Below, piece after piece: positions 1 through 9,286 of a DNA stretch of 64,000 nucleotides. The position numbers and the translations under genes are program-made. This DNA is from DSSB01 sp046346845 (GTDB lineage Bacteria; UBA10199; DSSB01), in NCBI GenBank assembly GCA_046346845.1, contig JAXMHH010000001.1, forward strand, positions 124,001-188,000, read 5' to 3'. Under the pieces are notes generated by a model. That model ran no database searches. It was not told the origin of the DNA and saw nothing but the letters and a program-made list of their open reading frames with translations. Positions within the stretch are counted from its first letter, which is position 1, and each line of letters opens with the position of its first letter.

Positions 1-1
1 A

Positions 2-565
2 CTTTCGGTGGGCCCAGCGGCATCGGAGACGCGCCTCCCGCTCTGGCTGGGCATTGGAATCATCCGGTGGGAACGCCTGGAGTGGCTGGTGGAAAAGGCG
101 GTCGAGCTCGGCGTCGAACGCTTAAGTCCCCTGCAGCTGGTCCGCGGCAGGTTGGCAAAAGATGTTAATATTTCTATTAATAAAATCAAAAGATTGAATA
201 AAATAGCTCAAGAAACACTGAAACAATGTGAAAGGATCGCTTCAACTCGGATCGACCCCCCGATGAGCTTGGCGGATTTTTTGCGAAAGGTCGGCGAGGC
301 CGAGGCGCCGGCCTGGCAGAAACTCCTGCTCCAGGAACGGCTCGCCGAACCCTGGCTGGGCAAGGGGCTCCGCTCCGAGGCGGAGCGATTCGTCGTCTTG
401 GTGGGGCCGGAAGGCGGGTTCCAAGGCCAAGAGCGAGAGGCGGCCCTGGCCGCCGGCTTTGCCGAGGCCAGCCTGGGCCCCTCGATCCTCCGCAGCGAGA
501 CCGCGGCGATCTATTGTGCCGCGGCCCTGGATTTCCACCTCCGTCACTCCAGGAGCCAGGCATGA
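2..565 (+). CDS. rsmE: 16S rRNA m3U1498 methyltransferase RsmE (5' end outside window)
   Basis: C-terminal ~188 residues of a SPOUT-fold RsmE, which uses S-adenosylmethionine to methylate U1498 of 16S rRNA. The knot signatures VVLVGPEGGF and LGPSILRSETAAIY are both present near the C-terminus. The frame is open back to base 2, so the true start lies upstream of the window; the GTG at 8 is probably internal, because the family is about 240 residues long. The stop overlaps the next start as ATGA, which suggests translational coupling. Bases about 163-240 are strikingly AT-rich for this GC-rich gene, although the encoded helix (KIAQETLKQCER) is normal for the family. Confidence 0.93.
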   Translation, partial: LSVGPAASETRLPLWLGIGIIRWERLEWLVEKAVELGVERLSPLQLVRGRLAKDVNISINKIKRLNKIAQETLKQCERIASTRIDPPMSLADFLRKVGEAEAPAWQKLLLQERLAEPWLGKGLRSEAERFVVLVGPEGGFQGQEREAALAAGFAEASLGPSILRSETAAIYCAAALDFHLRHSRSQA

Positions 566-1296
566 AGCGCCCCCTCGTCCTCGCCCACCGCGGGGCCAGC
601 GCCCAGGCCCCCGAAAACACCCTCGCCGCCTTCGACCTGGCCATCCGGCAGGGCGCCGACGGCATCGAATTCGACGTCTGGAAGTGCGGCTCCGGGGAGA
701 TCGTCGTGACCCACAACCGCAGCACCAAGGCCCTGGGCGGCAAGGAAGGCGACCTACAGGCCATGACCCTCAAGCAGCTGCGCAAGCTCGATTTCGGCCT
801 GCACAAGGGCCCGCAATTCCGCGGGGAGCGGATTCCAACGTTAAATGAAGTCCTGGACCTGGCCCGAGGCCTCGAATTGATCAATATCGAGATCAAGGGG
901 ATGGAGGTTCGCTCCCGCGGCATCGAATTGGACGTCGCCGAGGCCGTCCTGGAGTTCAAGCTGCTCCGGCAGGTCGTGGTCAGCTCCTTCAATCCGACCA
1001 TCCTGGCCCGAGTCCAGGCCCTGAATCCCGCGATCCGGCTCGGCCTCCTGCTCTACGAAAAGTCCCCCCTGCCCCTGCGCCGCGGCTGGTCGGCGAAATT
1101 ATTCAAGCCCTATTCCATCCACCCCTCCTTCGGGCTGTTGAAAAAGCAGTTCGTCGCCCGCACCCACCGCAAGGGTCAAAAAGTCATCGTCTGGACTATC
1201 AATGATTTCCATCAATTACAGGCGTGCATCCAGGACGAGGTCGATGGTATGATCACAGATGACCCGGCCTGGATGCTTAACGCATTGCAGCGTTAG
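562..1296 (+). CDS. Glycerophosphodiester phosphodiesterase (GDPD family)
   Basis: A 244-residue cytosolic protein with the GDPD TIM-barrel signature: H9-R10 in LVLAHRGAS, E17/N19/T20 in APENT, metal ligands E36 and D38 in GIEFDVW, and H51 in VVTHN. The family hydrolyses glycerophosphodiesters to glycerol-3-phosphate and an alcohol, using a divalent metal. The ATG at 562 overlaps the rsmE stop and begins directly with the conserved strand, so it is preferred to upstream in-frame starts. There is no signal peptide, so it resembles cytosolic UgpQ more than periplasmic GlpQ. Substrate range cannot be read from the sequence. Confidence 0.9.
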   Translation: MKRPLVLAHRGASAQAPENTLAAFDLAIRQGADGIEFDVWKCGSGEIVVTHNRSTKALGGKEGDLQAMTLKQLRKLDFGLHKGPQFRGERIPTLNEVLDLARGLELINIEIKGMEVRSRGIELDVAEAVLEFKLLRQVVVSSFNPTILARVQALNPAIRLGLLLYEKSPLPLRRGWSAKLFKPYSIHPSFGLLKKQFVARTHRKGQKVIVWTINDFHQLQACIQDEVDGMITDDPAWMLNALQR

Positions 1297-1336
1297 GCGC
1301 GGAATCGCTTGGGTCCCATCGGCGAAGAGAAATGCC

Positions 1337-3037
1337 ATGCCCCTGAACTGGGACGATGACGACGAAGAAGAACTGACGGAGATCGAATTCAAAAAGCGGT
1401 CCTCACGGGTCGTGGTGCACGAAGAGACCACAACCCCGATGGCCGAGCCGATGCCTCGCCGCGAGCCCCCACCCAAGGAGATCGTCTACCAACCGCCGCC
1501 GGCCAAGCCCGTCATCCTCAAGGAACCGCGCCCCCCGGCCCTCCGGCCCCAGCCCTTGGGCGCCTATTCCACAGCGCCCACCCGCGACCGCTTCGCCGCC
1601 TTCTTGGTCGACAGCCTGCTGGGTTTTTACGTCTATTTCCTGGTCGGCTTCGGCCTGCTCAAGTTCTTCGGGATGCCGAATCTCGCCGCCCTGCACCAGG
1701 GGAAGGGGCGCTTCGCGATGCACCTCCTCCTCACCCTACTCGTCATGTTCTTTTACTATGTCGCGATGGAATCGGTATTCGGCGCCACGCTGGGCAAGCT
1801 GTTCTGCCGGCTCCGGGTCATCGAGGAGAACGGCCAGTCGGCCTCCCTCGGCAATGTCTTCATCCGGAATTTCCTGCGGCTGGTCGATTACCCGCTGTTT
1901 TTCCTGATCGCGGTCATCGCCATGGAGTCCAGCCCCCTCAACCAGCGCCTGGGAGACCGCGCAGCCAAGACCCTGGTCATCAAGAAGACGCGCCGGCATC
2001 TGGCGGCCGTGGACTTGGCCCATACCCCGCTGGCCTCCACCCTGAGCCGAATCTTCGCGGAGACCTTGGACCTCTGCCTCTCTCTGCTCCTGCTCTACTC
2101 GACCCTCCTGCTCTGCCGGCCCAGTCGGCCCATGCTTTCCTCGGTGGTCTTGGTCAGCCTGCCGATCCTCTTCGTCGCTTATTACACCTTGTTGGAGCTC
2201 CTGACCGGCACCACGCCGGGCAAGGCGATCTTCAAGCGCCAAGTGGTCCTCGACCATGGCGAGCCGCCCGACGGCACCGCGGCCCTGCTGCGCAATCTGT
2301 TCCGCCCCCTCGATTATTTTCTGGGCTATCCCTTGATGACCCTCAGCAAGCGGAAGCAGCGGTTGGGAGACATGGCGGCCGACACCCTGGTCATCGCCAA
2401 GGCCCCGCCGCAGCAGGCCTGGCTTGGCTCGGCGGTCGCGCTGGCCTTGGTCCTCACGACGGCCTATTTCGGCTTCCGGAATCCCGACAACTTGATTCGA
2501 GTCCAATATGGGCTCAGCCCCATCCAGGGACTCCGGATTTTCCTGCCGGGCACCAGACCGGCGCCTTTGCCGGCCCCGCTTGCGCCGACCACACCCAGCG
2601 CAAAACCCGCGCCTCCGGAGAAGCCCAAGGCCGTCACGCCCCTGCCCCCCTCGACCTCCGACCGCCTGCAACTGGCGGAATTTTATTTCGCCACCGGTCC
2701 GGCGCCGGGCCAGATCCGCAAGGACGGCGTGTTCCGCAGCGGCGACCTCGTCTTCGTCTTTTTCAAGGTCCAGGGCCTGAAATTGAACGAACAAAAGGAG
2801 GCCTCGATCCGCGAAGACCTGCAAGTCGAGGACCCCGAGGGCAAGGTCCTGGTCTCCCAACCCAACGTGGTGGAACTGACCAAGGCGGTGGCGGAGGACA
2901 ACCCCAGCATGCTCTTCGCCAACCAGATCAAGCTGCCGCGCGAGGCCCCGCTCGGCAAATACCGCGCGGTCTTCACCGTCTACGACAAGGTGGCCGAGAC
3001 CCAGTTCTCCTTCGAGAAGAGCTTCGAGCTGCAATAA
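1337..3037 (+). CDS. Membrane protein with two tandem RDD domains and an extracytoplasmic C-terminal domain
   Basis: A 566-residue protein. An acidic, Pro-rich N-terminal segment (1-80) precedes two RDD domains, about 83-215 and 238-355. Each has the family pattern: Arg in the first helix, a GK motif (TLGKLFCRLRV; TPGKAIFKRQVV) and QRLGDxAAxTLV. A further membrane segment lies at ~362-380, followed by a Pro/Ala linker and a soluble domain of ~120 residues to the end. RDD domains are membrane modules, in some proteins linked to transport; the tandem form with a C-terminal sensor-like domain has no assigned role. The ATG at 1337 follows a GAAGAG-type ribosome site; the longer frame from 1259 would overlap the GDPD gene. 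Confidence 0.82.
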   Translation: MPLNWDDDDEEELTEIEFKKRSSRVVVHEETTTPMAEPMPRREPPPKEIVYQPPPAKPVILKEPRPPALRPQPLGAYSTAPTRDRFAAFLVDSLLGFYVYFLVGFGLLKFFGMPNLAALHQGKGRFAMHLLLTLLVMFFYYVAMESVFGATLGKLFCRLRVIEENGQSASLGNVFIRNFLRLVDYPLFFLIAVIAMESSPLNQRLGDRAAKTLVIKKTRRHLAAVDLAHTPLASTLSRIFAETLDLCLSLLLLYSTLLLCRPSRPMLSSVVLVSLPILFVAYYTLLELLTGTTPGKAIFKRQVVLDHGEPPDGTAALLRNLFRPLDYFLGYPLMTLSKRKQRLGDMAADTLVIAKAPPQQAWLGSAVALALVLTTAYFGFRNPDNLIRVQYGLSPIQGLRIFLPGTRPAPLPAPLAPTTPSAKPAPPEKPKAVTPLPPSTSDRLQLAEFYFATGPAPGQIRKDGVFRSGDLVFVFFKVQGLKLNEQKEASIREDLQVEDPEGKVLVSQPNVVELTKAVAEDNPSMLFANQIKLPREAPLGKYRAVFTVYDKVAETQFSFEKSFELQ

Positions 3038-3053
3038 TCCGAGCGGCACCGCT

Positions 3054-4088
3054 ATGAGCCTCACTGTCGTGCAACGCTTTTATGAACTCGCCAAGCAAGA
3101 GGCCGAGGCCCCCGCCCTGGGCGTCACCAACGGCGAGGAGTTCCACAGCCTGCCCTGGTGGTTCATCAAATCGAAGGCCAAGCATTTCGGCCTGGGCCTC
3201 TTGGATGCGCAGGCCCGCGAGGGCGAATATTTCTACCTGCTGAGCTCCGCCCAGCCCGCCTGGATCTATGCCGAGCTCGGCGCATTGACCATGGGCCTTC
3301 GCACCCTGCCCCTGCCGCGGGAGATCCCCTGGGAAAGGGCCGAGGACTTGTTTCGACGCTACCCACCCGCCTTTTATTTTTTAGAGGCCGGCGATTGGCC
3401 GCGCTTCCGACCGCTGTTGGGAAAAATCAAGGGGCTGCGGCGCATCATCACCCCCGAGGAGGCCCCGGACTTGGGCCGGGATAGCGCGGGATTGGTCGCC
3501 AGTTTTCGCCAGGTCTTCAACCAGGGGATCCGCTCGGAGGCCAAGCACCACGCGAGTTACCGCCGCATCCGCCAGTCCCTCGAGGAAGACCGCGAGATGA
3601 GCCCGCTCCGCGTCGCCCCGGATGGGTCCTGGGAAGAACGCCCCTTGCGCTTCGGAGAGGTCAACGAGGTCTGCGCCCGAATCAGCCACGCCATGGGCCC
3701 CGGCAAGGCGCGCCGCGTCCTGTCGACCCCCGACTTGAGCCGCAGCTTCGCCCGCATCGCCTGCCTCTATTGGCCGATCTTCGCGGGTCTGCAGTCGCTG
3801 CTCCTGCCCGCCGGCACCGATTGGGCGGCGTCCCTCCGCCGGTTCCGGCCCGAGGCCGCGTTTTTGCGGCAGGCGGATGCCGAACTCTTGGAACGGCATT
3901 GCGCGGGAGGCGGCTCCCCGCCGCAGCTCGGCTTTTTCCGCCGCCGAGCGCTCCGCGCCCGGCTCGGCAAGCGCCTGCGCTGCCTGATCGGGGAGGGCCC
4001 CTTCTCCCCCTCCCTCGAGGCCCTGGCGGGCGCCCTGGGCCTTCGCCTGCTCGCGGCCAGCCCCTCCGCGGCAAACTTTCTCTTGTGA
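3054..4088 (+). CDS. Degenerate AMP-binding (acyl-CoA synthetase-like) protein
   Basis: The N-terminal ~110 residues read like the first subdomain of long-chain acyl-CoA synthetases: a Trp-rich helix and then EYFYLLSSAQPAWIYAELGA, matching the usual 'gd-v-ils-n-pewi--dlg-l--G' pattern. The P-loop TSGTTGxPK and the later A-motifs are missing, and the protein is 344 residues against about 600 for active enzymes. It therefore probably cannot adenylate a substrate. The frame is intact and has normal GC-rich codon use, so this looks like a retained non-catalytic homologue rather than a fresh pseudogene. It follows the RDD gene by 16 bases and may share its transcript. Role unknown. Confidence 0.6.
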   Translation: MSLTVVQRFYELAKQEAEAPALGVTNGEEFHSLPWWFIKSKAKHFGLGLLDAQAREGEYFYLLSSAQPAWIYAELGALTMGLRTLPLPREIPWERAEDLFRRYPPAFYFLEAGDWPRFRPLLGKIKGLRRIITPEEAPDLGRDSAGLVASFRQVFNQGIRSEAKHHASYRRIRQSLEEDREMSPLRVAPDGSWEERPLRFGEVNEVCARISHAMGPGKARRVLSTPDLSRSFARIACLYWPIFAGLQSLLLPAGTDWAASLRRFRPEAAFLRQADAELLERHCAGGGSPPQLGFFRRRALRARLGKRLRCLIGEGPFSPSLEALAGALGLRLLAASPSAANFLL

Positions 4089-4160
4089 AATCATCCCTGC
4101 TCGGGTATCCGAATTAAGCGATTTTCATCAATATTTGTTCAAGAATTCGAGGTTTCAGCC

Positions 4161-4910
4161 ATGTCCGGTCACAGTAAATGGGCCACCATAAAACGCAAGA
4201 AAGGGGCCACCGACGCCAAGCGCGGCAAGATCTTCTCCAAGCTCATCAAAGAAATCACCGTCGCCGCCAAGATGGGCGGCGGGGACCCGGGCGGAAATCC
4301 GCGCCTGCGCACCGCCATCGACGCGGCCAAGGCCGAGAACATGCCCAACGACAATATCCAGCGCGCCATCAAGCGGGGCACCGGCGAGATGGATGGCGTC
4401 ACCTACGACGAGATCACCTACGAGGCCTACGGACCCGGCGGCGCCGCCCTGATGATCGAGGTCCTGACCGACAACAAGAACCGCACCGTGGCCGAGATCC
4501 GCCACATGCTCAGCAAGGGCGGCGGCAATATGGGCGAGTCGGGCTCGGTCGGCTGGGTCTTTCACAAAAAAGGCAGCATCCTGGTCGACAAGAAAGTGAT
4601 CGCCGAGGACACCCTCATGGACGTCGCCCTCGATGCCGGCGCCGAGGACATCCAAGACAGCGGAGATGCCTTCGAGGTTGTCACCGACCCAAGTAGCTTC
4701 GACGCGGTGTTGAATGCGATCAAGGCGAAGAACATCCCCACGCTCAGCGCCAAGATCGGCCTGATCCCGCAAAACACCGTCAAGCTCACCGGAGATCCGG
4801 CCGAAAAGATGCTCAAGCTGATGGAAAATTTAGAGGACCACGACGACGTCCAGAACGTCTACGCCAATTTCGACATCCCCGAAGAGGAAATGGAAAAATT
4901 GGCCAAATAG
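4161..4910 (+). CDS. yebC: YebC/TACO1-family protein
   Basis: A 249-residue, full-length member of the YebC family. It opens with the invariant MSGHSKWATIKRKKGATDAK and contains the family motifs GGGDPGGNPRLR and YEAYGPGGAAL. Members were annotated as transcriptional regulators of ruv genes; more recent work links YebC/TACO1 to relief of ribosome stalling at polyproline. It lies immediately upstream of ruvC (6-base gap), the common yebC-ruvC arrangement. A nearby gene here encodes a 13-proline run (10181-10795), a possible client of such a factor, but that link is inference. Confidence 0.95.
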   Translation: MSGHSKWATIKRKKGATDAKRGKIFSKLIKEITVAAKMGGGDPGGNPRLRTAIDAAKAENMPNDNIQRAIKRGTGEMDGVTYDEITYEAYGPGGAALMIEVLTDNKNRTVAEIRHMLSKGGGNMGESGSVGWVFHKKGSILVDKKVIAEDTLMDVALDAGAEDIQDSGDAFEVVTDPSSFDAVLNAIKAKNIPTLSAKIGLIPQNTVKLTGDPAEKMLKLMENLEDHDDVQNVYANFDIPEEEMEKLAK

Positions 4911-4916
4911 GAGCTT

Positions 4917-5408
4917 ATGCGGATCCTGGGAATCGACCCCGGCTGTGTGGTGACCGGTTACGGCTTGATCGAGGAGCTCCAAGGCAGGATCGCCCACCTC
5001 GACAACGGCGGCGTCTTTCCTCCGACCAAGGCGGCCTTCAGCGACCGGATTCGCTATATCCACGACCAGGTCGAGAAACTGATCGCGAAATTTTCTCCCG
5101 AGGCGGTCGCCATCGAAAACATCTTCGTCGCCAAGAACGTCCAGAGCACCCTTAAGTTGGGACATGCCCGCGGGGCCGCCATGGTCGCGGTTTCCAGGGC
5201 CGGACTGCCGATCTTCGAATACACCGCCCTCCAGGTCAAGCAGGCGGTCACCGGTTATGGGCACGCCTCCAAAGATCAGATCCAAAAGATGGTCCAGGCC
5301 CTGCTGCGGCTGCCGGGCACGGCCTTCGCGGATGCCTCCGACGCCTTGGCCGTGGCGCTGTGCCATGCCAACTCCTATCGCATGATGAAGAAGGTGAAAG
5401 CGGGATGA
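4917..5408 (+). CDS. ruvC: Crossover junction endodeoxyribonuclease RuvC
   Basis: A 163-residue Holliday-junction resolvase. The catalytic acidic residues are all in place: D7 (LGIDPG), E67 (AIENIF), D139 and D142 (FADASDALA), within one residue of the E. coli positions. It cuts junctions processed by RuvAB in recombinational repair. The stop overlaps the ruvA start (ATGA), so the two are translationally coupled. Confidence 0.97.
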   Translation: MRILGIDPGCVVTGYGLIEELQGRIAHLDNGGVFPPTKAAFSDRIRYIHDQVEKLIAKFSPEAVAIENIFVAKNVQSTLKLGHARGAAMVAVSRAGLPIFEYTALQVKQAVTGYGHASKDQIQKMVQALLRLPGTAFADASDALAVALCHANSYRMMKKVKAG

Positions 5409-6004
5409 TCGCGTACTTGCAAGGCACCCTCCAAGAAATCGGCCCCGACTACGCGGTCGTCACCACCGGCGGCGTCGGCTATCAGGTCTTTTTGGCAAAG
5501 AACACCCTGCTTACTCTCCCCGAATTGGGCGCGGCCATCGAGTTGAAGGTGCATACGGTGGTGCGGGAAGACAACATCAGCCTCTACGGTTTCCGCCGCT
5601 CCTCGGAAAAGGAACTTTTTCTCAAGCTCATTCAGGTCAGCAACGTCGGTCCCAAGCTGGCTCTCACTATCATGTCGGGCCTGCCCGTCGAGGATTTGGC
5701 GGCGGCAATTCGTGGCGAAGACTTGGTTCGGCTTACCGCCATCCCCGGCATCGGAAAAAAGACCGCCGAGCGCCTGATCGTCGAATTGAAGGACAAGGTC
5801 TTGGCCTGGCTATCCAAGGCGGGCGTGGAGGCCATGGTCTCGGAGCAAGCCGCTCCTGCCTCCCTCTCCGAAGAGGCGATCAGCGCCCTGGTCAACCTGG
5901 GTTACTCCCGACAAGAGGCGCAACAGGCATTGAAATCCATCCCCGGCGCCTCCGAACTTCCCCTGGAAAAACTGGTCCGCGAGGGGCTGAAGGCATTATC
6001 CTAA
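5405..6004 (+). CDS. ruvA: Holliday junction branch migration protein RuvA
   Basis: 199 residues starting MIAYLQGTLQEIGPDYAVV, the usual RuvA opening. It has an N-terminal OB fold, tandem helix-hairpin-helix motifs (LIQVSNVGPKLALTI; LTAIPGIGKKTAERLI) and a C-terminal UBA-like domain (EEAISALVNLGYSRQEAQQAL) that contacts RuvB. The ATG at 5405 overlapping the ruvC stop is preferred to the longer frame from 5360, which would add residues not seen in the family. ruvB is separated from it by a DUF4153 gene. Confidence 0.96.
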   Translation: MIAYLQGTLQEIGPDYAVVTTGGVGYQVFLAKNTLLTLPELGAAIELKVHTVVREDNISLYGFRRSSEKELFLKLIQVSNVGPKLALTIMSGLPVEDLAAAIRGEDLVRLTAIPGIGKKTAERLIVELKDKVLAWLSKAGVEAMVSEQAAPASLSEEAISALVNLGYSRQEAQQALKSIPGASELPLEKLVREGLKALS

Positions 6005-6037
6005 TCTTGGGCTCGAAAATTCGACGAGGGAGGCCGC

Positions 6038-7900
6038 ATGACGGTGGATAGGACAAAGCAGCATCCGGCCCGGCGAGCCCTGTCGCGCTTTCCCGGCGTC
6101 CTGGCGATGGCCGCGCTGGGCACCGGCATCGTGATTCATGCCGCGCTTAGCCACGGAGCCAGAGGCCTGGAACAACTCGCCCAATGGCGGCTCCTCTTGG
6201 TCGCGGTTTTGGGAATTTCCTGGCTCTATTCCCTGAGCCTGATTGGCGAGCGGCGCTGGGTCTCACCCAAGCGGAGGTGGTTGCCCTTGCTGGTCGGGCT
6301 CGCCTGCCTCGCCCTCTATTATTTCCGCCTGGGCTATTTGAACGAAGCCACGGCGACCGCCGCCTTCCTCTTCGAGTACCTCGGCCTCTTCGTCGGACTC
6401 CATTTCTTCGCGGCCTACGCCCCCTTCCTCGGCTACCGGCAGCCGCGCGCCTTTTGGGAGTACAACCGCCGCATCTTCCTCCGAATCCTGGCGGCCCTGC
6501 TCTTTTCCGGCACCCTGTACCTCGGCACTTTATTATTTTTCGCGGCCCTCTCCAAAATTTTGCGAATCCCCATCCTGGATTACCTGCTTTTCATCGTCGC
6601 GGCGCTGATCGTGGGGATCTTCAACACCTGGTTCTTTCTCGCCGGGGTTCCGGAGGATTTCGAGGCCTTGGAGCGGCAACCTCCGCCTTATCCGCGCGGG
6701 CTTAAGGTATTCGCTCAATTTGTCCTAATGCCCTTGGCGGTCGCGATTGGCCTCGTCCTCGAACTTTGGCTGCTCCAGAAAATCGTCGGGGGAAATGCGG
6801 TCGATGCCGCCACCGCCGGGGCCTTCTTTGCCCTGGGCGCCTTCGGACTCCTGACCTATCTCCTCCTCTATCCGCTGCGAGAGGATCCAACGCAGCGCTG
6901 GCTGAAGATTTTTGAAAAGGGATTTTTCTTCGGACTGATCCCTTTGCTGGCCTCGGTCGCCTTCGCCGTTTTCCGTCTGATTTCGCGCTATGGCTGGACG
7001 CCGCTGCGCTATTACGCCGCCCTGTTGAGCCTGTGGGGCCTGGGCTTATGTCTCTATTTGCTCCTTGCCAAAAGGCCCGGCATCCGCTGGATCCCGATCA
7101 GCTTGAGCCTCATCGCCTTCTTGACCTTATCCGGTCCGCAAGGCGCTTACGAGATGAGCCTTCGCAGCCAAGGCGCGCGCCTCGCCGCCCTCCTGAAGCA
7201 GGCGGGCGTCGAACCAGGCGCTCCCGCGGTGGAGCCTCTGCTGGCCTTGCCTTCCGACGTGAAGAACCGACTGCTCGGACAAGTCGAATTTTTGGAAAGC
7301 AATTACGGCTGCGAATCGCTCCGGCCCTTTTTCGGGGCGCGCCTCGACCTGTCCGGAAGCACCACTCCGGGTTGCGACCTCCGCAACCTGCGCCGCATCT
7401 TGACCCGAGACCCCTCGCTTTCCGCTGAGAAGTTCACCGAAAGCGAGGCCGTCGCGATCAATTTCCTGGCTAGCTATCCGTCTTATCGGGAAGTTGCGGT
7501 CAAGGGATACGACTACTACTTTCCCGGCGAGGCGGTCCGCTTCCTCGAGGGCGGCCGGCCTCGGTCGGAATGCCCGCAAGGCCCGAACGACTCCCCGCTC
7601 TGCGCCGTGCTTCCCAAGGAAGGGCATCGGATGGAGCTCTACCTCAAGGGCCGTCCGCTCGGCAGCGTCGACCTGGCCCCCATCTATGAGGGCCTGATGA
7701 AAAAGCATTACCAGCCGCCGAACGCCGCGGATTCCTCCGCCCCGACCTTCAACCTCGAGCCGGAGGAGATGACCTTCGAGGAGACCCTCCCGGCGGGAAA
7801 GCTTCGCCTCAGTTTCGACCAGATCCGCTTGGAAAAACACGGCGCCAATATTTATCCGGATTATGTCCGATTTTCGCTGTTGTTTAAGGAAGGGACTTGA
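6038..7900 (+). CDS. DUF4153 domain membrane protein
   Basis: 620 residues with a GAGGGAGG ribosome site before the ATG. About ten hydrophobic segments fill residues 20-375, followed by a soluble region of ~245 residues. The stretch FNTWFFLAGVPEDF followed by YPRGLKVFAQFVLMPL is the DUF4153 hallmark, as is the later SGPQGAYEMSLRSQGARLAALL. The function of the family is not established; some members sit near envelope genes. It is inserted between ruvA and ruvB, an uncommon place. The C-terminal half may face the periplasm, judged only from hydropathy. Confidence 0.8.
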   Translation: MTVDRTKQHPARRALSRFPGVLAMAALGTGIVIHAALSHGARGLEQLAQWRLLLVAVLGISWLYSLSLIGERRWVSPKRRWLPLLVGLACLALYYFRLGYLNEATATAAFLFEYLGLFVGLHFFAAYAPFLGYRQPRAFWEYNRRIFLRILAALLFSGTLYLGTLLFFAALSKILRIPILDYLLFIVAALIVGIFNTWFFLAGVPEDFEALERQPPPYPRGLKVFAQFVLMPLAVAIGLVLELWLLQKIVGGNAVDAATAGAFFALGAFGLLTYLLLYPLREDPTQRWLKIFEKGFFFGLIPLLASVAFAVFRLISRYGWTPLRYYAALLSLWGLGLCLYLLLAKRPGIRWIPISLSLIAFLTLSGPQGAYEMSLRSQGARLAALLKQAGVEPGAPAVEPLLALPSDVKNRLLGQVEFLESNYGCESLRPFFGARLDLSGSTTPGCDLRNLRRILTRDPSLSAEKFTESEAVAINFLASYPSYREVAVKGYDYYFPGEAVRFLEGGRPRSECPQGPNDSPLCAVLPKEGHRMELYLKGRPLGSVDLAPIYEGLMKKHYQPPNAADSSAPTFNLEPEEMTFEETLPAGKLRLSFDQIRLEKHGANIYPDYVRFSLLFKEGT

Positions 7901-7921
7901 GCTAGACCCCATCCCATTACC

Positions 7922-8968
7922 ATGTCGCGAGACAACGTTCACATGGATGCGGCGGCCCTGCTGCCCGAAGAGGAGCAAATCGACCGCTCGCTGCGCCCGC
8001 AAAGCCTCGCCGACTACGTCGGCCAGAGCGGCGTCAAAGAAAAATTGGCCATTTTCATCCAGGCCGCCAAACAGCGCGGCGAGCCCTTGGATCACTGCCT
8101 CTTCTCCGGCCCCCCTGGCCTGGGCAAGACCTCCCTGGCCATCATCATCGCCAACGAGATGGGCGCCAATATCAAGTCGACCTCCGGCCCCGCCATCGAG
8201 CGCCCCGGCGACCTGGCCGCCCTCCTCACCAACCTCGAGGAAAAAGACGTCCTCTTCATCGACGAGATCCATCGCCTCAACACCACCGTCGAGGAGATCC
8301 TCTATCCCGCGATGGAAGACTTTCAGCTCGACATCGTGATCGGGCAAGGCCCTTCCGCCAAGACGATCAAGTTGGACCTGCCGCGCTTCACCCTGGTCGG
8401 GGCCACCACCCGCGCCGGCCTGCTCACCTCGCCCTTGCGGGACCGTTTCGGCGTCGTCGCCCGGCTCGACTTCTACAGCACCGAAGAGCTCGCCACCATC
8501 GTCAAGCGCAGCGCCCAGATTCTCGAGATCCCGGTCACGGCCGAGGGCGCTCACGAGCTGGCCCGTCGCGCCCGGGGCACCCCGCGCATCGTCAACCGGC
8601 TCCTGAAACGCGCCCGGGATTTCGCCCAGGTCAAGGCCTCCGGCATCCTGGACGCCAAGGTCGCAGGTGAGGCGCTTAAGCTCCTGGACGTCGACGAAAA
8701 GGGTTTCGACCACATGGACCGGAAGATCCTCCTGACCATCCTCGAAAAATTCCAGGGCGGACCCGTGGGCGTCGAGACCCTGAGCAGCGCCATCAGCGAG
8801 GAGAAGGACACCATCGAGGACGTCTACGAGCCCTTTCTCATCCAATGCGGCTTCCTCCAGCGCACCCCGCGGGGTCGGGTTGCCACGGACCTCGCCTACC
8901 AGTACTTCGGCAAGATCCGGCCGGAGGGCGCCGGCGATGCGAGGAACAAGCAAGAGAAACTTTTCTAG
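7922..8968 (+). CDS. ruvB: Holliday junction branch migration ATPase RuvB
   Basis: 348 residues. It has Walker A GPPGLGKTSLA, Walker B DVLFIDEIHRL, sensor I GATTRAG and the arginine-finger region SPLRDRFG, followed by a winged-helix domain (GPVGVETLSSAISEEKDTIE). As a hexamer it drives branch migration with RuvA. The start at 7922 lies 21 bases after the DUF4153 stop. The adjoining DUF2905 gene is a frequent neighbour of ruvB. Confidence 0.97.
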   Translation: MSRDNVHMDAAALLPEEEQIDRSLRPQSLADYVGQSGVKEKLAIFIQAAKQRGEPLDHCLFSGPPGLGKTSLAIIIANEMGANIKSTSGPAIERPGDLAALLTNLEEKDVLFIDEIHRLNTTVEEILYPAMEDFQLDIVIGQGPSAKTIKLDLPRFTLVGATTRAGLLTSPLRDRFGVVARLDFYSTEELATIVKRSAQILEIPVTAEGAHELARRARGTPRIVNRLLKRARDFAQVKASGILDAKVAGEALKLLDVDEKGFDHMDRKILLTILEKFQGGPVGVETLSSAISEEKDTIEDVYEPFLIQCGFLQRTPRGRVATDLAYQYFGKIRPEGAGDARNKQEKLF

Positions 8969-8977
8969 TCAATTTCC

Positions 8978-9223
8978 ATGCGCCTGCCGGAACTCGGAAA
9001 ATTTTTGATCTTGACCGGGAGCATCCTGCTGGGCCTTGGCCTGCTGCTGTATTTCCTGCCCAACTGGAGCAAGTTCCCCTGGCTTCAAAAAATCGGGCGC
9101 CTGCCTGGCGATATCGCGGTGGAGCGCGAAGGACTGCGAATTTATTTTCCGCTGGGCACTTCCCTGCTGCTCAGCCTCCTGTTGAGCCTGGTCCTGTATC
9201 TCATTCAGCGCTGGAGAAACTGA
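8978..9223 (+). CDS. DUF2905 small membrane protein
   Basis: An 81-residue protein with two membrane segments (about 7-29 and 57-76) joined by the conserved hydrophilic hairpin WLQKIGRLPGDIAVEREGLR, which is diagnostic of DUF2905. This family is regularly found next to ruvB or queA and has no assigned function. It starts 9 bases after ruvB and is very likely co-transcribed with it. Confidence 0.85.
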   Translation: MRLPELGKFLILTGSILLGLGLLLYFLPNWSKFPWLQKIGRLPGDIAVEREGLRIYFPLGTSLLLSLLLSLVLYLIQRWRN

Positions 9224-9286
9224 GGGAAGGCGATTTTTCAAGAGATAGTTCGTGATCTTTTGAAAAAAAACTGCTACAGGCATCCC

